The notes under the pieces are model-generated. The model had not been told where the DNA came from and did not search any database. It worked only from the letters and a program-made list of their open reading frames with translations. From Tubiluchus corallicola (lineage: Eukaryota; Priapulida; Priapulimorpha; Priapulimorphida; Tubiluchidae), in assembly GCA_030141605.1 (NCBI GenBank), contig JAQGDQ010002404.1:4723-68722 (forward strand): DNA of 64,000 bases. Reading direction: 5' to 3'. The translations under genes were made by a program, and so were the position numbers. Positions within the stretch are counted from its first letter, which is position 1; each line of letters starts with the position of its first letter. Shown here one piece after another: positions 57,303-64,000 of this stretch.

Positions 57303-57379
57303 GTGTACCCAGGAGTAGCTTTATTAGTTGAGTTTATGATAGTAGCATTTTGTATTGCTATGTAAAGTTTTTGTGCAGA

Positions 57380-57841
57380 ATGTTGCAGAGAGTTCAGACA
57401 TTATATTTATTGATATCACTTTTGTTGATTGGCGCAATGTTTTTTGTTTTGTTTGCTACAATTACCGGTAGTGACGGTAATTTGTATCAATTTGATATAA
57501 AAGGTATTTGGGAAGATAGTGATGAGCATAACATTATTTTTGACGGGTGGCCTGTCGTGGTGATGGCTGCAATATGCACATTGATAATGTTTTTTGCCGT
57601 TTTTTTGTACAAGAGGAGGATTTTGCAGATACGCATGTGTGTGCTTAGCCTTCTTTTGGATTTGGGTCTGTCTGGTGTTATTTACTATTTTTCCCGTCAT
57701 GGAGCAAATTTGCTAAGTGGTTCTTACCGTTTTCAAATAGGAGTTATTTTGCCTCTTATTGCGGTTATTTTCACCTATCTGGCAATACGGTCTATAGGTA
57801 AGGACGAGGCGCTGATACGCTCTTTGGACAGGCTCAGATAA
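57380..57841 (+). CDS. DUF4293 membrane protein
   Basis: The 153-residue protein starts MLQRVQTLYLLISLLLIGAM, the DUF4293 signature, and has four membrane segments (residues about 8-28, 57-77, 87-107, 120-138). Function is unknown; the family is almost confined to Bacteroidota. ATG 57380 is chosen over an upstream in-frame start at 57350 because the family begins with this Met. It probably shares a transcript with the prohibitin-like gene. Confidence 0.85.
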   Translation: MLQRVQTLYLLISLLLIGAMFFVLFATITGSDGNLYQFDIKGIWEDSDEHNIIFDGWPVVVMAAICTLIMFFAVFLYKRRILQIRMCVLSLLLDLGLSGVIYYFSRHGANLLSGSYRFQIGVILPLIAVIFTYLAIRSIGKDEALIRSLDRLR

Positions 57842-57978
57842 GGGGCTGTAAGGCTCATCTTTTTTATTAATCTTTTTGTTAAGATCCCTATTTGTGCCGA
57901 TAGGGAGTGTTTTTATCATTGAGTTTTTCCTCAATCGGAACCGGTTTTTTTTGTCTCTCTTGTAAAGGGTTCATTTTT

Positions 57979-59556
57979 TTAGTTTTTCATCCACCAAAGC
58001 TGTTTCCATATCTTTTCACCATCATTTTTTTGCAATACACCCGGTGTGCTTCTCCCTTCTTCTATGTATTTTGTTAGCAGATTCCTGAGTTCTGTTACCT
58101 TTTCAGGATGTTTTTCCTGCATGTTACTTTTTTCAGCCGGGTCTTCTTTCAAGTTGTACAGTTGCACTAGTGGTAATTGTTCGATTACCTTGCTGTTTTC
58201 AGGTCTTGGGAAGCTCCATCCACCTGAGCCGGGACACATAATGAGCTTCCAGTCTCCTTTGCGAATGGCAAAGCTTCCGTTAATGGAGTGGTGTACTGTT
58301 GCTTCCCGGTAGTTTCTGCCAGTAACAGTCTGTTTAAATAGAGGTATCATGCTGTAACTATCCTCTGCTTCATTGCTTTGTAGTTTGTGTCCGGTAATTT
58401 CGGCGCAGGTGGCAGCGAGGTCGGTGGTGCAAATCACCTGGTCTGAGGAGGTGCCGGCTTTAATAACTTTAGGCCATTTTGCGATGAAAGGGACTCTATG
58501 CCCACCTTCAAAAATATCGGCTTTATGTCCCCGATAAGTGGCGCTTGGATTATGCCCTTTTTCCAATAGTTCGGGGTATCCTGCTTCTGGTGAGCAACCA
58601 TTGTCTGATGTAAAAATAATCAGTGTATTGTCCTCTATTCCCGATTTTTTAACGACATCGATTAGCTGTCCCATGTAGTTGTCGATCAACATCACAAAGT
58701 CACCATATGGGTTTAGCCCACTCTTACCTTTCCACTCTTTTGTGGGTAAGATAGGTGTATGTGGTGATGGTAAAGGGAGGTAAAGAAAGAAAGGCTTATT
58801 GCCTTCTGCATGTTCCCGGACATATTTGATGCTACGCCGAAAGAAGTTTGGAGTTACATCCTCGTGAATAAAATCTGGTGCTGTTAAGCCATTTCGCCAC
58901 CATCCATATTTATCTTTACTTTCTGTTTTTTCTGTTGGTATGGCAGTGGCTTTTCCATTTTCGACATAGACATAAGGGCTCATGTCAAGTGAGCCACAGT
59001 GGGCGTAAGCGTAGTCAAAGCCTAAGTCGTTGGGGGTATGGGTGATCTCTTTGGAAAAGTCAATGTTTCCGTCTTCACCTTTTGCCCAGTTCCACCCCAA
59101 GTGCCATTTTCCAATACATGCATTATGGTAACCGGCCTTTTTCAAAATGGAGGCTACTGTTGACCTGTCATTCGGAATTAGTGCAGGCGATTTTCCACTT
59201 AAAACGCCTTTTTTTAGGGTTGAGCGCCAATTGTAACGCCCGGTTAAAATACCATAACGGGTGGGGGTGCATACTGATGATGATGTGTGTGCATCGGTAA
59301 ATATCATCCCCTCTTGTGCCAATTTGTTTAAGGAAGGTGTCGGGATTTTTGAGTCGGGGTTGAATGCTTCGATGTCTCCATATCCGAGGTCATCTGCCAG
59401 AACATATATGATATTGGGTAGTTTTTGGGCTGGCGTATGTGTCGCGAAAAGCAGAAGTAACAGAGATAGACGGGTTTTGTGGTTCAGTGTTTTTTGAACT
59501 GTCGTGGCTGAAATTGTCAAGAGCTGACCGACAAGAGAGAGGAGAGGTGTTTTCAT
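57979..59556 (-). CDS. Formylglycine-dependent sulfatase (arylsulfatase A-type)
   Basis: Sulfatases remove sulfate esters, in marine Bacteroidota mostly from algal polysaccharides. The 525-residue protein has a long N-terminal region (signal-like LSLLLLLFATHTPAQ near residues 30-44), metal-binding DD in VLADDLGYGD (55-56), the activation motif CTPTR with Cys96 to be turned into formylglycine, CIGKWHLGW, and TLIIFTSDNGCSPEAGY. It needs a maturase (anSME) encoded elsewhere. It stands alone, not inside the Sus cluster. The N-terminus is longer than usual and no internal Met start exists near the signal peptide. Confidence 0.93.
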   Translation of the reverse strand: MKTPLLSLVGQLLTISATTVQKTLNHKTRLSLLLLLFATHTPAQKLPNIIYVLADDLGYGDIEAFNPDSKIPTPSLNKLAQEGMIFTDAHTSSSVCTPTRYGILTGRYNWRSTLKKGVLSGKSPALIPNDRSTVASILKKAGYHNACIGKWHLGWNWAKGEDGNIDFSKEITHTPNDLGFDYAYAHCGSLDMSPYVYVENGKATAIPTEKTESKDKYGWWRNGLTAPDFIHEDVTPNFFRRSIKYVREHAEGNKPFFLYLPLPSPHTPILPTKEWKGKSGLNPYGDFVMLIDNYMGQLIDVVKKSGIEDNTLIIFTSDNGCSPEAGYPELLEKGHNPSATYRGHKADIFEGGHRVPFIAKWPKVIKAGTSSDQVICTTDLAATCAEITGHKLQSNEAEDSYSMIPLFKQTVTGRNYREATVHHSINGSFAIRKGDWKLIMCPGSGGWSFPRPENSKVIEQLPLVQLYNLKEDPAEKSNMQEKHPEKVTELRNLLTKYIEEGRSTPGVLQKNDGEKIWKQLWWMKN

Positions 59557-59880
59557 GTTGATTTATAGTAGTTTATAATATTCTTTAGAAGGTAATAATG
59601 TAAAATAAAATAAAGGTGTAGTAAAAGTATAATAAAAAAGGGATTTATCTGCGTTTAAGGTTTGTAAGTTTAGTGGTACTATAGAAGTTGAAGGCGGAGG
59701 CCTTTGTAAAGTTTGTCTTTTTTACCTGCCTTTTGCATGAGCGGGCTGAAAATTTTCAGTGGTCTTTTTCATTGGGATCCAAGTTGTTCCATTTTGGGAA
59801 GGTTTATTTTATGTGCAATTGTCTGTGTGTTGCATCTGCCTTGTTGCGCTGTGTCTGTAGTGTTTTTTAGAATTAGTTTC
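59557..59880. other. Intergenic region upstream of the His-rich gene
   Basis: This 324-bp gap between divergent genes holds no supportable gene. Short frames on the plus strand (for example 59713-59898) are Cys-rich and low quality. It is AT-rich just after the sulfatase start, as expected for promoter DNA. Confidence 0.4.
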
Positions 59881-59888
59881 TATCTTTG
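59881..59888 (+). promoter_or_regulatory. Promoter -7 box immediately before the His-rich gene
   Basis: TATCTTTG matches TAnnTTTG exactly. The start codon ATG 59895 is only 6 nt further, where transcription would normally begin, so the mRNA would have little or no leader. The -33 region is only T-rich (TTTTTT near 59858). Confidence 0.5.
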
Positions 59889-59894
59889 TTTTCT

Positions 59895-60263
59895 ATGAGA
59901 AGGAGGAAGCGTATAGTGTTTTTTTATCCATCGTTGTGTCTTTTGCTTGTATACTTAGCTGCAGCAGCAGGTATGATTATAAACCGGCATACTCATGTTT
60001 TGCATAATGGTGTATTTATTACTCATTCTCATCCTTTTACAAAGGATATTTCTGAGGGAGATGGAGGGCAAGATCACACACATACCCGGGAAGAGTATAC
60101 TTTTTACCATTTTTTTAACGGCCTGGCGGATAGTTTAGATTTTTTGTCCAACGGAGTTGATGTAATACTTCCTACAGTTCAGTTTGAGTCTGTCAGCCTG
60201 GCAGGTTATACCGGAACAGGAGAGATATTTTATCATACAGGTCGCTCTCCTCCCTATATATAG
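59895..60263 (+). CDS. Small His-rich membrane-anchored protein
   Basis: The 122-residue protein has a basic start (MRRRKRIVFF), one membrane segment (residues about 8-28, SLCLLLVYLAAAAGMIIN) and a region rich in His and acidic residues outside the cell membrane (RHTHVLHNGVFITHSHPF, then QDHTHTREEYTFYHFF). The HTH, HSH and HTHT clusters suggest metal binding, perhaps Zn, Cu or Ni. I do not recognise a named family. It lies 152 bp before a TonB-dependent receptor on the same strand, which suggests a joint role in metal uptake or sensing. ATG 59895 is the first good start. Confidence 0.7.
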   Translation: MRRRKRIVFFYPSLCLLLVYLAAAAGMIINRHTHVLHNGVFITHSHPFTKDISEGDGGQDHTHTREEYTFYHFFNGLADSLDFLSNGVDVILPTVQFESVSLAGYTGTGEIFYHTGRSPPYI

Positions 60264-60415
60264 TTTTCATTTTGAGCTTTTTGCAAATTCATATTTATTT
60301 TTAAAGATTTATCTGATACTTATCTGATACTTATCTGATGTATTGCATAGGCTGCTATATACCAGTATTAAAGTTTAATCAATTTGGTGTTTAATAATTG
60401 TAATAATATTATACG

Positions 60416-62809
60416 ATGATATTAAGAAATATTGTTGCGATGGCACTTGTTGTCGCATTTCCATTTTATAGTGCTGCTCAAAGTCAGGGTGGTAGTAACA
60501 CAAAAAGAAGTAATACTGATGCCAATATTATGGGGCATGTAACGTGCGAAGGGGAGCACGTAGAGTTTGCGAGTATTATAATAGAGGGTACAACGATAGG
60601 TATTGCTACTGATGAGACGGGTCATTTTATGCTTGTAAACTTGCCTGTAGGCCGGCAAAAAGTTCGCGTCAGGGCTATGGGGTTCACTAGTGTAGTTAAA
60701 GATGTTGACCTTGAGAGAGGAAAAACAGTTGAGCTCAACTTTGATATAGAGAGAGATAATATAGGGCTTAATACTATAGTTGTGTCGGCAAACAGGAATG
60801 AGCAGAATTTGAAAACGGCAGTAACGGTGGTGAATAGTATTCCCCAGAAATTGCTCGAGCGAGTAAATGCCGCAACATTGAGCGAGGGGCTTAGTTTTGC
60901 ACCCGGGATACGTATGGAGAATAATTGTCAAAACTGTGGATTTACACAGGTTAGGATGAATGGGTTGGAGGGACATTATTCTCAGATATTGATAAATAGT
61001 CGTCCTATTTTCAGTGGGTTGGCAGGGATTTACGGACTTGAAATGATTCCTGCAAATATGATTGACAGGATAGAGGTTGTAAGGGGTGGAGGTTCTGCTC
61101 TTTACGGTTCAAGCGCTATAGCGGGTACGATAAACGTTATTACGAGAGATCCTGTAAGGAACAGCTATCAGATAGCGGGCAATTACAGCGGTATAGGTGC
61201 TGGAACTGATGGGACCCCTGCAAGTGACTACAATATGAGCTTTAACGCATCTGTAGTTGCAAAAGATTATCGTTCGGGAGTGAGTGTATATGGTTTTCAC
61301 CGTGATAGAGGAGCATATGATGCAAATAACGACGGCTTTTCTGAGTTATCTACAATAAGTAATAGTTCTATGGGGCTCAGGGGGTACTATCGTTTGCGAA
61401 ATAGAAGCAAGATAACTTTTGACTATTTTCATATTGGAGAGGGTAGAAGAGGGGGGAATAAGTTTGATTTGCCACTTCATGAGGCAGATATTTCGGAAGC
61501 TGTAGTCCACAAAATAAATACAGGTGCGGTGATGTGGGAGAAGTTTACCAGTGAGTTCAATAAGTTGTCACTATTCGGGTCTATGCAGCATATAGAGAGG
61601 GATAGCTACTACGGTGCAGAGCAGGATCCGTCTGCATTTGGAAAAACGAATGGCCTGACCTATTCACTGGGTGGGCAGTACTCTCATGATTTTAATCAGA
61701 TCCCTATTGGTTCAGCGGAACTTATAGTTGGGTTAGAAAATAGTGGAGATATCCTGGAGGATGATAAGCTCGGGTATTTTAATCATGAAGAGAGCATATT
61801 TGTTGATGGGACAAAGATTGCCAGCCAGAGAGTGAATACGGCCAGTGCTTTCGCTCAGGGAGAGTGGTTGGTTAACCGGCTTAAAGTAGGTCTTGGCGGG
61901 CGTTTAGATTATTATTATATAAGAGATGAAGTGGGAGAGTCTGATGATAGTGAAGGGTTTGTAGTAAGTCCCCGGGTAAGTACAATGTATGATATAACGA
62001 GTGAAATAAAGTTCAGAGCTAGCTATGCTAAGGGCTTTAGGACTCCGCAGATATTTGATGAAGATCTGCATATTGCAACATCGGGATTGAGAAAGATTAT
62101 TTATAAGAATGCTGACGGACTTAAGCAGGAGACATCTCACAGCTTTTCCTCGTCACTTAACTGGGCAACTACTGCGGGTAGCACTCAGACAGACATTCTT
62201 GTGGAAGGCTTTTACACCAGGCTTAAAGATCCATTCTCCATTGATTATGGTGAGTCTGATGAAAATGGCGTAGCGGTAAATACGCGAATAAATGCAGAGA
62301 GTGCTACTGTGGCCGGGGTAAATATTGAGTTTAATGCTGCATTTTCTTACAGGTTCCAGATGCAGTCCGGCTTTACTCTGCAGCAAAGCAGATATAGCAA
62401 GCCTCAGGAGGATTTTGATGAGGCGAAGTTTTACCGAACGCCGGAGTCATATGGGTACCTCTCTTTTGACTGGGGTTTTCTTCCCGGATTTTGCTTTTCA
62501 TCTACAGCAAATTATACAGGAAAAATGCTTGTTCCCTATTTTTGGACAGAGACTATTGAAGGAGAGGAGGTTGAAAATAGCGAGTTGCGCAGAACATCCC
62601 CATTTTTTGAGCTGGGGTTAAAGCTGGCTTATGACGAGATATCGCTTGGCGGCGATGCAAAGCTGGAACTTTCGTGTGGAGTGAAGAACCTGTTAAATTC
62701 ATACCAAAACGATTTTGATACGGGAATTAATAGAGATCCCGGCTATGTGTATGGGCCACTGGTGCCACGCACGGTTTTTATAGGGGTGAGGATAGGAAAT
62801 CTATTTTAG
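60416..62809 (+). CDS. TonB-dependent receptor with N-terminal regulatory-like domain
   Basis: This 797-residue outer-membrane transporter has a signal peptide (through FYSAAQ), a carboxypeptidase-regulatory-like domain (about 38-112, GHVTCEGEHVEFASIIIEGT), the plug domain (IVVSANRNEQNLKTAVTVVN, VRGGGSALYGSSAIAGTINV) and the barrel ending in VFIGVRIGNLF. It lacks the SusC signature and a SusD partner, and its plug resembles siderophore, heme or cobalamin/metal receptors. The upstream His-rich protein hints at metal substrate. A two-Cys motif in the plug (ENNCQNCGFTQVRMNGLEG) is characteristic of this subgroup. Confidence 0.93.
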   Translation: MILRNIVAMALVVAFPFYSAAQSQGGSNTKRSNTDANIMGHVTCEGEHVEFASIIIEGTTIGIATDETGHFMLVNLPVGRQKVRVRAMGFTSVVKDVDLERGKTVELNFDIERDNIGLNTIVVSANRNEQNLKTAVTVVNSIPQKLLERVNAATLSEGLSFAPGIRMENNCQNCGFTQVRMNGLEGHYSQILINSRPIFSGLAGIYGLEMIPANMIDRIEVVRGGGSALYGSSAIAGTINVITRDPVRNSYQIAGNYSGIGAGTDGTPASDYNMSFNASVVAKDYRSGVSVYGFHRDRGAYDANNDGFSELSTISNSSMGLRGYYRLRNRSKITFDYFHIGEGRRGGNKFDLPLHEADISEAVVHKINTGAVMWEKFTSEFNKLSLFGSMQHIERDSYYGAEQDPSAFGKTNGLTYSLGGQYSHDFNQIPIGSAELIVGLENSGDILEDDKLGYFNHEESIFVDGTKIASQRVNTASAFAQGEWLVNRLKVGLGGRLDYYYIRDEVGESDDSEGFVVSPRVSTMYDITSEIKFRASYAKGFRTPQIFDEDLHIATSGLRKIIYKNADGLKQETSHSFSSSLNWATTAGSTQTDILVEGFYTRLKDPFSIDYGESDENGVAVNTRINAESATVAGVNIEFNAAFSYRFQMQSGFTLQQSRYSKPQEDFDEAKFYRTPESYGYLSFDWGFLPGFCFSSTANYTGKMLVPYFWTETIEGEEVENSELRRTSPFFELGLKLAYDEISLGGDAKLELSCGVKNLLNSYQNDFDTGINRDPGYVYGPLVPRTVFIGVRIGNLF

Positions 62810-62820
62810 AGTAGTGTAAG

Positions 62821-62860
62821 GGTTTCTTTACGTTCTTTTGTTTTGATAGAAAAGAATCAA
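62821..62860 (+). repeat. Single copy of the dispersed hairpin repeat
   Basis: This 40-bp stretch (CTTTACGTTCTTTTGTTTTG then ATAGAAAAGAATC) matches the junction part of the 122-bp repeat at 24221-24641. TTCTTTT and AAAAGAA form the hairpin. It lies just after the receptor gene and may serve as its terminator. Confidence 0.75.
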
Positions 62861-62920
62861 CTATCCTGGGTGCTATAGGACTACTAGGGATTTTTAACCT
62901 TTTTTAATAAAAGAATTTAG

Positions 62921-62928
62921 TATCTTTG
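62921..62928 (+). promoter_or_regulatory. Probable promoter of the terminal lipoprotein gene
   Basis: TATCTTTG matches the -7 box exactly; upstream is a T-rich stretch (62901-62905) in place of a clear -33 box. The leader to ATG 63006 would be about 70 nt. Confidence 0.5.
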
Positions 62929-63005
62929 CAGTGTATTAATAATTTGATTTGCAGTGTTACACAAATAGTGCAGTTCATTGGTGTAAAATTAAAAACAGAA
63001 TTTGG

Positions 63006-64000
63006 ATGAAAACTTTTTTAAAAGCTTTAAAATCAGTCACAGCATTGTTGTTTCTTTTATTCCTGGCTATTACATTGGGATGTAAAAAAGGGGATGAAAA
63101 ACCACCTCTCTCCGATGAGAATCTGATTACTGAGTTTGCGTTTAGGAAAAGTGTCAATGGGTCATTAGCTGTCGATGTAGATGCGGGTGTAATCACAGGC
63201 ACAGAAATTGAGCTAAAAGTTCCTTTTAGTACAAACCTTTTTCTAATCCCTACAATAGTGGTATCTGATGGTGCCACTATTAGTCCTGAAAGTGGAGTGG
63301 GTATAATCTTTGAAGAAACAAACCCTACAACTTACACAGTAACAGCGGAGAATGGCGACGAGCGGGAGTATAAAGTAACAGTTACGAAGTTACCTGGAAG
63401 TAGTGCAAACTCGATTACGAGCTATGTATTTGAGGCAGATAAAAATAGTGATAAAGGATTAACTAAAGATGTAAAGGCGGAAGATGTTACAGGCCCAGAT
63501 ATCACACTCACAGTACCTTTTGGTACAGCCCTCGAGTTAACTCCTACAATAGAGATATCGGATGGTGCCACTATTAATCCTGCTAGTGGAGTGCCTGTAA
63601 ACTTTGGACTACTAAACCATCTAACCTACACAGTAACAGCGGAGAATGGCGACGAGCAGGATTATAAAGTAACAGTTACTGTAGCAGAAAATACCGAATG
63701 TGAAATCAAAACTTTTGTGTTTGAGGAAAAAAATAATGAGAATAATTTATATGTCGATGTAGATGCGGGCGTAATTACAGGCCCAGATATCACACTCACA
63801 GTACCTTTTGGTACAGCCCTCGAGTTAACTCCTACAATAGAGATATCGGATGGTGCCACTATTAATCCTGCTAGTGGAGTGCCTGTAAACTTTGAAGAAA
63901 CAAACCCTACAACTTACACAGTAACAGCGGAGAATGGCGACGACAAGCAGTATTATACAGTAACAGTTGAAGTAGCACAAAATACCGAATGTGAAATCAA
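63006..64000 (+). CDS. Repeat-containing surface lipoprotein (3' end outside window)
   Basis: The frame is open from ATG 63006 to the window end (331 codons and two bases). It has a signal peptide with lipobox (AITLGC, Cys26). The rest is built of about 95-residue modules that each contain VPF(G/S)T, a strand EISDGATINPASGVPVNF, and TYTVTAENGDE-x-x-YKVTV. The module type resembles DUF5018-like Ig-fold repeats of Bacteroidota surface proteins. Modules two and three are almost the same at the DNA level, 288 bp apart. Function is unknown; it may be an adhesin or a substrate-binding surface protein. The length cannot be given. Confidence 0.85.
   Translation, partial: MKTFLKALKSVTALLFLLFLAITLGCKKGDEKPPLSDENLITEFAFRKSVNGSLAVDVDAGVITGTEIELKVPFSTNLFLIPTIVVSDGATISPESGVGIIFEETNPTTYTVTAENGDEREYKVTVTKLPGSSANSITSYVFEADKNSDKGLTKDVKAEDVTGPDITLTVPFGTALELTPTIEISDGATINPASGVPVNFGLLNHLTYTVTAENGDEQDYKVTVTVAENTECEIKTFVFEEKNNENNLYVDVDAGVITGPDITLTVPFGTALELTPTIEISDGATINPASGVPVNFEETNPTTYTVTAENGDDKQYYTVTVEVAQNTECEI

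Noticed and set aside
59713-59898. Cys- and Phe-rich 61-codon frame
   Set aside because: Composition is unlike the neighbouring proteins, and it overlaps the His-rich gene start and its promoter box in another frame.

Overview
The window looks like a chromosomal segment of a member of the Bacteroidota, probably a free-living or marine relative of the Bacteroidales/Marinilabiliales. The reasons are a SusC/SusD pair, a flotillin-NfeD pair, DUF349, DUF4139 and DUF4293 proteins, a sulfatase, TonB-dependent receptors with carboxypeptidase-regulatory domains, and Bacteroidota-type promoters (TTTG, about 19 nt, then TAnnTTTG) upstream of several genes. DNA is AT-rich. Genus and species cannot be told from the sequence alone.

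Layout. 1-1570: decayed IS3-family element. 1749-1825: tRNA-Asn(GTT). 2111-11398: housekeeping block with gltX (-), a flavodiiron protein, a DUF349 protein, pyrG and yidC. 11458-19863: two inverted copies of one IS256-family element (first broken, second intact), each with its own 8-bp target duplication, flanking ribH and a TPR protein (-) and recF, a DUF721 protein and an octaheme c-type cytochrome/TPR lipoprotein (+). 19956-21730: floA, an NfeD-like gene and clpS (-). 22141-24641: an outer-membrane barrel, an internally deleted IS3 copy, and a 122-bp tandem repeat array. 24642-34539: pbpC, a giant alpha-2-macroglobulin lipoprotein and a DUF4139 protein (-). 34540-36092: about 1.5 kb with no supportable gene. 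36093-39600: an alpha-oxoamine synthase, then an IS1634-family element flanked by perfect 263-bp direct repeats. 39752-48065: susD, susC and polA (-). 48762-54582: two FtsX-type permeases, a LolA-like protein, an 18-bp minisatellite, a coiled-coil gene, zapA, a possible small RNA and rny. 54696-59556: a small barrel, a nucleoside phosphorylase, a prohibitin-like protein, a DUF4293 protein and a sulfatase. 59895-64000: a small His-rich membrane protein, a TonB receptor, and a lipoprotein with repeats that runs off the end.

How it works together. Most of the window is core biology: translation (gltX, tRNA-Asn), CTP and riboflavin synthesis, DNA replication and repair (polA, recF), protein insertion (yidC), division (zapA), RNA turnover (rny) and proteolysis (clpS). 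Envelope functions are laid between these: pbpC with alpha-2-macroglobulin, a permease/LolA cassette, and TonB/Sus uptake. Mobile DNA has been active: three IS families in five copies, from heavily decayed (IS3) to apparently recent (IS1634, whose long target duplication is still identical on both sides).

The points most worth a second look are the 263-bp target duplication, the octaheme-HEAT-TPR lipoprotein, the His-rich protein/TonB receptor pair, the hairpin repeat array, the in-frame 18-bp minisatellite, and the candidate structured RNA between zapA and rny.
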